From assembly GCF_035987325.1 (NCBI RefSeq), contig NZ_CP108488.1:2542001-2606000 (forward strand): DNA of 64,000 nt, written 5' to 3'. How positions within the stretch are numbered: the stretch's first letter is position 1; every line of letters starts with the position of its first letter. Both the position numbers and the translations under genes were made by a program. Below the pieces are notes generated by a model. The model searched no databases. It was not told the origin of the DNA and worked only from the letters and a program-made list of their open reading frames with translations. This document shows positions 16,230 to 23,388 of the stretch, one piece after another. The DNA comes from Streptomyces sp. NBC_01244. GTDB taxonomy: Bacteria > Actinomycetota > Actinomycetes > Streptomycetales > Streptomycetaceae.

Positions 16230-16341
16230 GGCACGGGGCGTTCGGGCACGGGGCGTTCGGGTACGGATCGTTCGCATACGGGTGGTTCGCGTACGGGGCA
16301 TTCGGTGCGGATCGTTCGGGTACCTGTGGTTCGGGTACAGG
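16230..16341. repeat. Seven degenerate 15-nt tandem repeats
   Basis: Units of the form GGGCACGGGGCGTTC / GGGTACGGATCGTTC follow one another with one 14-nt copy. They lie directly upstream of the start of the 14652-16211 gene and downstream of no gene. Confidence 0.8.
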
Positions 16342-16398
16342 CCTATGGCGCCCCAGAGTAGACGCATTTCGGGCGCTCCCGGCGGCCTCTCCCCTTTG

Positions 16399-16420
16399 GT
16401 TCATCCCACAGTCAACCTCC
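16399..16420 (+). promoter_or_regulatory. PHO-box-like direct repeat upstream of the secreted nuclease
   Basis: GTTCATCCCAC and AGTCAACCTCC form two adjacent 11-nt units partly fitting the PHO-box pattern, 96 bp before the nuclease start. The second unit is a weak match. The rest of 16342-16515 shows no other clear signal. Confidence 0.3.
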
Positions 16421-16515
16421 GTATTCCCTGTAGGGCTTGACAACTTTGCCGGCCACGAAGGAAATTGACGCGCGTAGATATCTGCTTCCTCCTCCACACA
16501 CCGGAGTTCCCGCCC

Positions 16516-18357
16516 ATGCGCTCCTCGCATCCCCGTTCCGCCGCCGTCGCGGCCCTCGTCGCCACCGCGCTGGCCACCGGCCTGCTCGCGGGCACCGCCG
16601 ACGCGGCCGAAGGCGCCGCGTCCGCCGATCCGATACGCATCCACGACATCCAGGGCACCACCCGGATATCCCCGCTGGCCGGCAAGCAGGTCGCCGATGT
16701 CGCGGGCGTCGTCACGGGCGTTCGTACGTACGGTTCGCGCGGCTTCTGGATCCAGGACCCGGACACGGACGACGACGACGCCACCAGCGAGGGCGTGTTC
16801 GTCTTCACCAGCTCGGTCCCGACCGTCGCGGTCGGCGACGCCGTCACGGTCTCCGGCCTGGTCGGCGAGTACATCCCCGGCGGCGTCGCCTCCGGCAACC
16901 AGTCGGTCACCCAGATCTCCAAGCCCGTCGTGACCGTGGTCTCCTCCGGCAACGCGCTGCCCGCGGCCACCGCCGTCAACGAGTACTCCGTCCCCTGCGC
17001 GTACGCCCCGGAGGGCGACCCGGCCGCAGCCGGCAGCATCAACGGCCTGACCCTGGAGCCCTCGCGCTACGCCCTGGACTACTACGAGTCCCTCGAGGGC
17101 ATGAACATCGCGATCGGCAACTCGCGCGTGGTCGGCGCCACCGACCCGTACGCCGAGCTGTGGGTCACGGTGAAGGGCTGGGAGAACAACGCCAAGCGCG
17201 GTGGCACGGTCTACGGTTCGTACGACTCCCAGAACACCGGCCGCCTCCAGATCCAGCAGCTCGCGCCCCTCGCGCAGCAGCCGTTCCCGGTGGCCAACGT
17301 CGGCGACAAGCTGACCGGCCCCACCGAAGGCCCGCTGGACTTCAACCAGTTCGGCGGCTACACCCTGGTGGCCCGCACCCTCGGCACGGTCAAGCCGGGC
17401 ACCCTCGCCCCGGAGAAGACCAAGGCGCAGGCCTCGAACGAGCTCGCGGTGGCCACGTACAACGTGGAGAACCTCGACCCGTCCGACCCGCAGGAGAAGT
17501 TCGACAACCTGGCGAAGGCCGTCGTCGAGAACCTCGCCTCCCCCGACATCCTCGCCCTGGAGGAGATCCAGGACGACAACGGCGCCAAGAACGACGGCAC
17601 GGTCTCGGCCGAGGCCACGCTGACGAAGTTCACCACGGCCATCACGGCCGCGGGCGGCCCGGCCTACCAGTGGCGAACCATCAACCCGGAGGACAAGAAG
17701 GACGGCGGCGAGCCCGGCGGCAACATCCGCCAGGTGTTCCTCTTCAACCCGGCGCGGGTCTCCTTCACCGAGCGCGCCCCGGGCGACGCCGTGACGGCGA
17801 CCGGCGTGGTCAAGGAGAACGGCAAGGCCGCCCTGACCCATTCCCCGGGCCGGATCGACCCGGCCAACCCGGCGTGGGTGGACAGCCGCAAGCCGCTGGC
17901 CGGAGAGTTCGTCTTCCGCGGCAAGACGGTCTTCGTGATCGCCAACCACTTCGGGTCGAAGGGCGGCGACGAGGGCCTGACCTCCTCGCACCAGCCTCCG
18001 GTGCGCTCCTCCGAGGCCAAGCGGCTGCTCCAGGCGCAGGCCGTGAACGGCTTCGTGAAGGACATCCTGGCGGTGGAGAAGAAGGCCGCGGTCCTCGTGG
18101 TCGGCGACATCAACGACTTCGAGTTCTCGGACACCACGAAGGCGCTGGAAGACGGCGGGGCGCTGTACGCGGCGATCAAGTCGCTGCCGAGGCCGGAGCG
18201 CTACTCGTACGTCTACCAGGGCAACGCGCAGGTCCTCGACCAGATCCTGACGAGCCCGGGCATCAAGCAGTTCAGCTACGACAGCGTGCACATCAACGCC
18301 GAGTTCTCGAACCAGAACAGCGACCACGACCCGCAGGTCGTGCGCTTCCGCCCGTAG
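16516..18357 (+). CDS. Secreted endonuclease/exonuclease/phosphatase family protein (ExeM/NucH-like)
   Basis: The 613-residue protein has a Sec signal peptide ending TADAAEG, an N-terminal OB-fold domain (IRIHDIQGTTRISPLAGKQV and GSRGFWIQDP are typical of ExeM/NucH) and a C-terminal EEP nuclease domain. Catalytic motifs of the EEP fold are visible: VATYNVENL, ILALEEIQD, FVIANHFGSKGGDEG, VVGDINDFE and the final NSDHDPQVV. It probably degrades extracellular DNA. ATG 16516 is chosen because the signal peptide starts there; the 17 in-frame residues before it are not signal-like. The nearby phosphatase and the PHO-like repeat fit a phosphate-scavenging role. A stem-loop follows. Confidence 0.88.
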   Translation: MRSSHPRSAAVAALVATALATGLLAGTADAAEGAASADPIRIHDIQGTTRISPLAGKQVADVAGVVTGVRTYGSRGFWIQDPDTDDDDATSEGVFVFTSSVPTVAVGDAVTVSGLVGEYIPGGVASGNQSVTQISKPVVTVVSSGNALPAATAVNEYSVPCAYAPEGDPAAAGSINGLTLEPSRYALDYYESLEGMNIAIGNSRVVGATDPYAELWVTVKGWENNAKRGGTVYGSYDSQNTGRLQIQQLAPLAQQPFPVANVGDKLTGPTEGPLDFNQFGGYTLVARTLGTVKPGTLAPEKTKAQASNELAVATYNVENLDPSDPQEKFDNLAKAVVENLASPDILALEEIQDDNGAKNDGTVSAEATLTKFTTAITAAGGPAYQWRTINPEDKKDGGEPGGNIRQVFLFNPARVSFTERAPGDAVTATGVVKENGKAALTHSPGRIDPANPAWVDSRKPLAGEFVFRGKTVFVIANHFGSKGGDEGLTSSHQPPVRSSEAKRLLQAQAVNGFVKDILAVEKKAAVLVVGDINDFEFSDTTKALEDGGALYAAIKSLPRPERYSYVYQGNAQVLDQILTSPGIKQFSYDSVHINAEFSNQNSDHDPQVVRFRP

Positions 18358-18368
18358 CGGCGGCGCCG

Positions 18369-18401
18369 AAGGGGCCGGGCCGCACCGCCGCCCGGCCCCT
18401 T
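18369..18401 (+). terminator. Stem-loop terminator of the nuclease gene
   Basis: AAGGGGCCGGGC (18369-18380) pairs perfectly with GCCCGGCCCCTT (18390-18401) around a nine-base loop, 11 bases past the stop codon. Confidence 0.85.
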
Positions 18402-18416
18402 TGGCATGATCCCGGC

Positions 18417-18908
18417 ATGATCTTCCGTACCGCGACCCGTCAGGACCTGCCCGCCGTACTCGCCCTGCTGGCTCAGGACGAGAACCCGGATGCGGCCGCG
18501 GCCGGCACCGGGGATCCGACCCCCGAGCCGGTCTCCGAGCCGATCTCCGAGCCGGTCTCCGAGGCCCACGAGCGGGCCTTCGCGGCGATCGAGGCGGACC
18601 CGCGCAACGAAATGCTGGTCCTGGAGGAGGACGGGCACCTCGTCGGCTGCCTGCAGCTGACGTACATCCCGGGTCTGGGCCGGGGCGGGCGGGAGCGGGC
18701 CCTCGTGGAGGCCGTACGGATCCGCGCGGACCGGCGGGGCGGGGGGCTCGGGGCCCGCCTGATGGAGCTGGCGGCGGACCGGGCCCGCGAGCGCGGCTGC
18801 GGCCTGATGCAGCTCACCAGCAACAAGCGGCGCACCGCCGCGCACCGCTTCTACGAGCGGCTGGGCTACGCCCGGAGCCACGAGGGCTTCAAGCTGCCGC
18901 TGCGCTAG
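18417..18908 (+). CDS. GNAT family N-acetyltransferase
   Basis: The 163-residue acetyltransferase starts MIFRTATRQDLPAVLALLAQDE. The acetyl-CoA site is EAVRIRADRRGGGLGARLMELA, and TAAHRFYERLGYARSHEGFK closes the fold. Near residues 32-49 a short Pro/Glu/Ser insert (three 12-nt repeats at 18525-18560) lengthens the loop after the first helix. ATG 18417 lies only 15 bases past the terminator and has no ribosome binding site. A CATGAT element six bases before it may be the -10 of a leaderless message. The substrate is unknown. Confidence 0.85.
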   Translation: MIFRTATRQDLPAVLALLAQDENPDAAAAGTGDPTPEPVSEPISEPVSEAHERAFAAIEADPRNEMLVLEEDGHLVGCLQLTYIPGLGRGGRERALVEAVRIRADRRGGGLGARLMELAADRARERGCGLMQLTSNKRRTAAHRFYERLGYARSHEGFKLPLR

Positions 18909-19047
18909 TCGGGACGGTCGGGAGCCGAGGAAGGGACCTTTGGCCCTGGCGTGACGCTCAGCACATCCCTACCCATTCGGGCGGTTCTGGTGTTGAGTGT
19001 CCCCACGCCCGATCTTGTACCGCTCCAGCACTCCTTTGGAGGACCGC

Positions 19048-19302
19048 GTGTTCCCCTCCATCTCCCTCGCTCAGGAAATCGGCATCGCCGTCCTGCTCGT
19101 GGCCGCCGCCGTCTGGCTGATCGGCCTCGGCCACATGCTGTGGGACAGCCGTTTCCACCACCCGGAACCAGGCGCCTTCGAAGGCCTCGCGGTCATCCCG
19201 GCCCAGCGCGGCAGGTCCGTCCACCCGATGGAGTCGGTGGAACTGACCGAGGCGGAGCAGCAGGCCTTCGCCGGCCTGGTCCGCACGATCCCCCTGCACT
19301 GA
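19048..19302 (+). CDS. Small single-pass membrane protein, unknown function
   Basis: The 84-residue protein MFPSISLAQEIGIAVLL has one hydrophobic segment (about residues 8-28), a conserved-looking GLGHMLWDSRFHHPEPGAFEGLAVIPAQRGR stretch and a cytosolic tail. GTG 19048 has GGAGGA five bases upstream (19038-19043). The sequence CTCC just before GGAG could pair with it in a small hairpin. I know no function. A strong terminator follows. Confidence 0.7.
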   Translation: MFPSISLAQEIGIAVLLVAAAVWLIGLGHMLWDSRFHHPEPGAFEGLAVIPAQRGRSVHPMESVELTEAEQQAFAGLVRTIPLH

Positions 19303-19392
19303 CGCCGCCGCCGGCCGGATCCCCGGCCCGCGCGGAACCCGCGTGCGCGAAGTCCCTCCCCCGCTCGGGGCGGGAGGGCTCTCACCACGCAC

Positions 19393-19428
19393 AACGCCCT
19401 CCCAACCCCGTCGGGGTGGGAGGGCGTT
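19393..19428. terminator. Bidirectional terminator between the small membrane protein and dapD
   Basis: AACGCCCTCCCA (19393-19404) and TGGGAGGGCGTT (19417-19428) are perfect complements and the intervening ACCCCGTCGGGG closes most of the loop as a second stem. It lies between convergent genes. Confidence 0.85.
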
Positions 19429-19450
19429 CGCGTGACCGGACCGGGGTCGG

Positions 19451-20431
19451 TCAGTTGTGGCTGTGGAGGACCTCGTTCAGGCCGCCCCAGGCCGCCTTGT
19501 ACGGGCGGGCCTCAACGGCGCCGGAGACCGAGTTGCGGCGGAAGAGGATGTTGTTGGCGCCCGAGAGCTCCAGGGCCTTGACGACCTGGCCGTCCGGCAG
19601 GGTGACGCGGGTGCCCGCGGTCACGTACAGGCCCGCCTCGACGACGCACTCGTCGCCCAGCGCGATGCCGACGCCCGCCTCGGCGCCGATCAGGGTGCGC
19701 TCGCCGATCGAGATGATCTGCTTGCCGCCGCCCGACAGGGTGCCCATGGTGGACGCGCCGCCGCCGATGTCGGAGCCGTCGCCGACCACGACGCCCGCGG
19801 AGATCCGGCCCTCGACCATGGAGGTGCCCAGGGTGCCGGCGTTGAAGTTGACGAAGCCCTCGTGCATGACGGTGGTGCCCTCGGCGAGGTGCGCGCCGAG
19901 GCGGACCCGGTCGGCGTCGGCGATGCGCACGCCCTTGGGGACGACGTAGTCCGTCATCCGCGGGAACTTGTCGATCGAGGTGACCTGGAGGTGCAGGCCC
20001 TCGGCGCGCGCGTTCAGGCGGACCGTCTCGACCTGGTCGATCGCGACCGGGCCCAGCGAGGTCCAGGCGACGTTGGCCAGCAGGCCGAAGACGCCGTCCA
20101 GGTTCTGGCCGTGCGGCTTGACCAGGCGGTGGCTGAGCAGGTGCAGGCGCAGGTACGCGTCGTGCGCGTCCAGCGGCTTGTCCTCCAGGGAGGCGATCAC
20201 GGTGCGGACGGCTACGACCTCGACGCCGCGGACCGCGTCCTGGCGGATCGCCTTGGGCGCGGTGGCGCCCAGCAGCTCCACGGCCTGTTCGGCGGTGAGG
20301 CGCTCGGTGCCGGCCGGGCCGGGCTCGGCGACCAGCTGGGGGGCGGGGAACCAGGTGTCGAGGACGGTGCCGTCGGCGGTGATGGTGGCAAGTCCGGCGG
20401 CGACGGCGCCGGTGGTACGCGTAGCAGTCAT
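19451..20431 (-). CDS. dapD: 2,3,4,5-tetrahydropyridine-2,6-dicarboxylate N-succinyltransferase
   Basis: The 326-residue enzyme transfers succinyl from succinyl-CoA to tetrahydrodipicolinate in the succinylase route to meso-diaminopimelate and lysine. It has the actinobacterial DapD layout: an N-terminal alpha/beta domain and a left-handed beta-helix of hexapeptide repeats ([27 protein letters not shown]... through ...[14 protein letters not shown]) that forms the trimeric active sites. ATG 20431 is only nine bases past the MFS gene. TAGGTT, which includes the MFS stop codon, sits six bases before the ATG, so a separate leaderless promoter is likely for this essential gene. Confidence 0.95.
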   Translation of the reverse strand: MTATRTTGAVAAGLATITADGTVLDTWFPAPQLVAEPGPAGTERLTAEQAVELLGATAPKAIRQDAVRGVEVVAVRTVIASLEDKPLDAHDAYLRLHLLSHRLVKPHGQNLDGVFGLLANVAWTSLGPVAIDQVETVRLNARAEGLHLQVTSIDKFPRMTDYVVPKGVRIADADRVRLGAHLAEGTTVMHEGFVNFNAGTLGTSMVEGRISAGVVVGDGSDIGGGASTMGTLSGGGKQIISIGERTLIGAEAGVGIALGDECVVEAGLYVTAGTRVTLPDGQVVKALELSGANNILFRRNSVSGAVEARPYKAAWGGLNEVLHSHN

Positions 20432-20437
20432 GCCCGA

Positions 20438-20443
20438 AACCTA
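20438..20443 (-). promoter_or_regulatory. -10 box of a probable leaderless dapD promoter
   Basis: TAGGTT on the minus strand ends six bases before the dapD ATG and overlaps the TAG stop of the MFS gene. The matching -35 hexamer is weak. Confidence 0.45.
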
Positions 20444-21673
20444 ACCGGCGACGGCCCGCGGTCGCGAACCGGTCTCATGTGCCGGGCGCACGCGTCGCCG
20501 GGCCCCGCGCGAACCCATGACCAGGACGGTCCCGCCGGCGGCTGCGCCGAGGACCGCGCACAGCGGCCACAGCAGGCCCGGCGCGGCGTCGTACAGGGCT
20601 CCGCCGAGGGGCGCGGCGAGGACCACACCGCTGACGGAGACGCCCGCGTAGAGGCTCTGGAACCGGCCGATGGCGTGCTCGGGCGACTCGTCCGCGACGT
20701 ACGCCGTGGCGGTGGTCTTGTAGAGGATCTCGCCGAGGGTGAGCAGCACCATCATCGTGACGGCGGTGAGGACGCCCACTCCGAGCGCCAGCATCGCGTA
20801 GCCGCCGCCCACCAGCACGAGCCCGGTGCCGATGATGTGCAGCGGGGAGCGCTTGCGCAGGGCGAGGGCGGCGGGGATCTCCAGGAGCATGATCACACCG
20901 CCGTTGACCGCGATGAGCAGTCCGTAGGCGCGGGTGTCCAGACCGTGGTCGGCCAGCACGACCGGAAAGGTCGTGTAGTGCTGCCGGTAGACGGTGTCGA
21001 TGACCAGGATCGCGCCGAGCAGGACGAGTACGGCCGGCCGCGCGCGCAGCTCGCGCCACAGGCCCCCGCGGCCCAGACCCCCGTCCGGGGCCGCGGGGGG
21101 TGCGGTGGCTGCCCTGGCCGGGACGACCCGGGCGGTCCAGAGGGCGAAGAAGAGGGTGCCGAGGCCGTCCGCGACGAAGAGCCAGTCGTACGAGAGCCCG
21201 GTCGCGATGAGGGCCCCGACGGGTGAGCCCACCGCGAAGCCGGCGTTGGACATGAAGCGGGTGAGCGCGAAGGCCTGGCGCCGGGAGCCTTCCGGCACGG
21301 TGACCGCGACCAGCGCGGAGTTGGCGGCGCGGATCACCCCCGAGGCGTACTGCGCGAGCGGCAGGACGAGGGCCAGCAGGCCGGTGGAGACCGCCGGCAG
21401 GACGACCAGGGCGATTCCGCCGAGCGCGGAGGCGGTGAGCAGCACCCGGCGGTGGCCGAAGCGGTCGCCGTACCAGCCGCCGGTGAAGTTCCCGGCGACC
21501 AGTCCGACGCCGCCGATGCCGACGATCAGACCGGCCTGGGCGGCGCCGAGGCCGCGCGGGCCGGTCAGGTAGAGGAAGACGAAGACGAAGGTGAAGCTGA
21601 CGACGGCGTTGACGAGGATCCCCGCAGCCAGCAGCCACACGACCCTCGGTACGTCCTTGAATCCCTGCAGCAC
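20441..21673 (-). CDS. MFS exporter
   Basis: The roughly 410-residue protein has about 12 membrane segments. The MFS loop-2 motif between segments 2 and 3 is GGWYGDRFGHRRVLL, and the second half ends with a basic cytosolic tail. The best start is GTG 21673 (MLQGFKDVPRVVW) with GGGGAG seven bases upstream. An ATG at 21721 would place 16 codons across a perfect palindrome that looks like an operator. The divergent HxlR-peroxiredoxin gene suggests that export is induced by a reactive or toxic compound. The substrate is unknown. Confidence 0.85.
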   Translation of the reverse strand: MLQGFKDVPRVVWLLAAGILVNAVVSFTFVFVFLYLTGPRGLGAAQAGLIVGIGGVGLVAGNFTGGWYGDRFGHRRVLLTASALGGIALVVLPAVSTGLLALVLPLAQYASGVIRAANSALVAVTVPEGSRRQAFALTRFMSNAGFAVGSPVGALIATGLSYDWLFVADGLGTLFFALWTARVVPARAATAPPAAPDGGLGRGGLWRELRARPAVLVLLGAILVIDTVYRQHYTTFPVVLADHGLDTRAYGLLIAVNGGVIMLLEIPAALALRKRSPLHIIGTGLVLVGGGYAMLALGVGVLTAVTMMVLLTLGEILYKTTATAYVADESPEHAIGRFQSLYAGVSVSGVVLAAPLGGALYDAAPGLLWPLCAVLGAAAGGTVLVMGSRGARRRVRPAHETGSRPRAVAG

Positions 21674-21695
21674 ACTCTTTCTCCCCGCACCCTCA

Positions 21696-21718
21696 GTGAG
21701 TTCCCTTTGGGAACTCAC
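21696..21718. promoter_or_regulatory. Perfect 10-bp inverted repeat, probable HxlR operator
   Basis: GTGAGTTCCC (21696-21705) and GGGAACTCAC (21709-21718) are exact complements around TTT. The dyad is 45 bp before the HxlR-fusion start and 23 bp before the MFS start, where a dimeric winged-helix regulator could block both. Confidence 0.7.
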
Positions 21719-21762
21719 CATGTCAGCATGGCAGCCTCGGGTCAACGGACAAAGGAGTGCCC

Positions 21763-22635
21763 ATGGCCCAGCGCACGCACCTCGACGACGCGGACTGCTC
21801 CATCGCCCAGGCCCTCGACGTCGTGGGCGACTGGTGGACGCTGCTGATCGTGCGCGACGCCGCACGCGGCGTGCACCGCTTCGACGAGTTCCAGCGCGAA
21901 CTGGGCATGTCCCGCAAGGTCCTGACGGAACGGCTGAAGCTGCTCGTCGAAGCGGGCGTACTGACCCGCGAGCCGTACCAGGACCGCCCGGTGCGCCACG
22001 CGTACCGGCTGACCCCGCGCGGACGCGGGCTGCTGCCGGTGCTGGTCGCCCTCCAGGACTGGGGGGACACCTGGATTCTGGGGGAGGGAGAAATGACGGC
22101 GACGACGGACGAGACCTCGCGCGAGGCCGTACGGGTCCACGCGCTGCGCGGCACCCGGCTGCCGGAGCTGACGCTGCCGGACCGTTTCGGCGAGCTCCGC
22201 GACCCGGTGGCGGACACCCCGTTCACCGTCCTGTACTGCTTCCCGGGCGCGTTCGCCCGGTCCGAGTCCTACCCGCCGGGGTGGGCCGCGATCCCCGGGG
22301 CGCGGGGGTGCACCCTCGAATCGTGCACCTACCGGGACCAGCTCGGGGAGTTCACGGCGGCGGGCGCGACGGTGCACGGGGTGTCGACCCAGAGGCCGGA
22401 CGAGCAGCAAGAGTTCGCGGAGGCCGAGGGGCTCCGCTTCCCCCTGCTCTCCGACGCGGGACTCGGGCTCGTGACGGCGCTGCGGCTGCCGACGTTCCGG
22501 GCGGGCGGCATCAGCCGGCTGAAGCGCCTGACGCTGGTCGTGGACCGAGACCGGACGGTCCGCGAGGTCTTCTACCCGGTCCGGGACATCGAGGCGAGCG
22601 TGGCCGCCGCCCTGGCGGCGGTCCGCGGCGCTTAG
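21763..22635 (+). CDS. HxlR-type regulator fused to a peroxiredoxin domain
   Basis: The 290-residue protein joins two domains. Residues 1-105 are an HxlR/DUF24 winged helix (CSIAQALDVVGDWWTLLIVRDAARGVHRFDEF) that keeps the N-terminal Cys12 used by thiol-sensing members. Residues about 125-285 are a thioredoxin-fold peroxiredoxin of BCP/PrxQ type, with GC183TLESC188TYRD giving the CX4C peroxidatic/resolving pair. AAAGGAG sits five bases before ATG 21763. A second in-frame ATG at 22093 (Met111), with GGGAGG before it, lies at the domain border and could yield a free peroxiredoxin. It is divergent from the MFS exporter and probably a redox-controlled repressor of it. Confidence 0.88.
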   Translation: MAQRTHLDDADCSIAQALDVVGDWWTLLIVRDAARGVHRFDEFQRELGMSRKVLTERLKLLVEAGVLTREPYQDRPVRHAYRLTPRGRGLLPVLVALQDWGDTWILGEGEMTATTDETSREAVRVHALRGTRLPELTLPDRFGELRDPVADTPFTVLYCFPGAFARSESYPPGWAAIPGARGCTLESCTYRDQLGEFTAAGATVHGVSTQRPDEQQEFAEAEGLRFPLLSDAGLGLVTALRLPTFRAGGISRLKRLTLVVDRDRTVREVFYPVRDIEASVAAALAAVRGA

Positions 22636-22655
22636 GGCCTGCCGCCGTCAGGCCC
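22635..22655. terminator. Stem-loop between convergent HxlR-fusion and TetR genes
   Basis: GGGCCTG (22635-22641) pairs with CAGGCCC (22649-22655) and overlaps both stop codons. It is short but well placed. Confidence 0.5.
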
Positions 22656-23196
22656 GCAGCACCCGCCGCAGGACCTCGCAGGCGTACGCCCGGTCGTACT
22701 CCGCCCCCGTCAGCAGCACCTGCAGGCTGATCCCGTCCATGACCGCCACCAGCGCCCGCGCCGTGGCCGGGTCCGTCCGCGCGGACAGCGCCGCGGAGAC
22801 GGCCTCGCACCATTCCGCCGCCACGGGACGCAGCGCGGGGCGGCGCAGGGCTGCCAGGTAGAGCTCGTACTCCAGCTCCGCCCGCGCCCGGCCCGCCCCC
22901 AGGAACTCGCCCAGCAGGACGGCCAGGGCGCCCGCCAGGTCCGCACCCGGATCGGCCAGCGCCGCGGAGTCCGCCACCGCCCGGGCGAAGCCCTCGTTGG
23001 CCTGCCGCAGCGCGGCGACCAGCAGGTCGTCCAGGGTCTTGAAGTGGTACGTGGTCGAGCCGAGCGGCACATCGGCCTCCGCGGCCACGCTGCGGTGGCT
23101 GAGCCCGGCGATGCCCCGGGCGCCCACCACCCGGATGGCCGCGGCGATGATCCGGTCCCGCCGGTCCGGGTCGTAGCGGCGCACCGAGCCGGCCAT
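22648..23196 (-). CDS. TetR family transcriptional regulator
   Basis: The 182-residue protein has a TetR helix-turn-helix (RIIAAAIRVVGARGIAGLSHRSVAAEADVPLGSTTYHFKTLDDLL) and a C-terminal ligand domain with MDGISLQVLL, as in regulators of small multidrug pumps. ATG 23196 shares its A with the TGA of a 15-codon upstream reading frame, so translation is probably coupled. The promoter carries a 22-bp block identical to the promoter and start of the SMR pump gene at 25105-25428. The regulator therefore probably controls itself and the pump. Confidence 0.88.
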   Translation of the reverse strand: MAGSVRRYDPDRRDRIIAAAIRVVGARGIAGLSHRSVAAEADVPLGSTTYHFKTLDDLLVAALRQANEGFARAVADSAALADPGADLAGALAVLLGEFLGAGRARAELEYELYLAALRRPALRPVAAEWCEAVSAALSARTDPATARALVAVMDGISLQVLLTGAEYDRAYACEVLRRVLRA

Positions 23197-23243
23197 CAGC
23201 GGGCGGCGCCCGTGAGCGCGGCGGCGGGCGACAGGAAAGGCAT
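23196..23243 (-). CDS. 15-codon leader reading frame upstream of the TetR gene
   Basis: ATG at 23243 opens MPFLSPAAALTGAAR and the stop TGA overlaps the TetR ATG by one base. The promoter block places TACTGT seven bases before this ATG, the geometry of a leaderless mRNA. The start MPF...AAA resembles the SMR pump start MPY...AAA, so it may be a worn copy of that gene's 5' end kept as a coupling leader. No protein evidence exists; it is an inference. Confidence 0.5.
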   Translation of the reverse strand: MPFLSPAAALTGAAR

Positions 23244-23260
23244 GCGTACGACAGTACACA
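23239..23260. promoter_or_regulatory. 22-bp element shared with the SMR pump promoter (copy 1)
   Basis: The 22 bases are identical to 25424-25445. They contain GTAC-GACA-GTAC and, on the minus strand, TACTGT-N7-ATG. A common operator and leaderless promoter core is the simplest reading. Confidence 0.65.
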
Positions 23261-23388
23261 AGCACGCCCCCGCACACCGCCGGCCGCATCGCGGCGCGGT
23301 CCGGCCGGATCCCCGTACAACCGTTCGCCCCGTAAACGGGTCTCCTCTCCGAATGCTGATCATCCATCAGCCTCCCGGAGGGACACCC

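Noticed and set aside
15820..18327. 835-codon minus-strand frame opposite the secreted nuclease
   Set aside because: Antisense frame; the plus-strand nuclease has all catalytic motifs.
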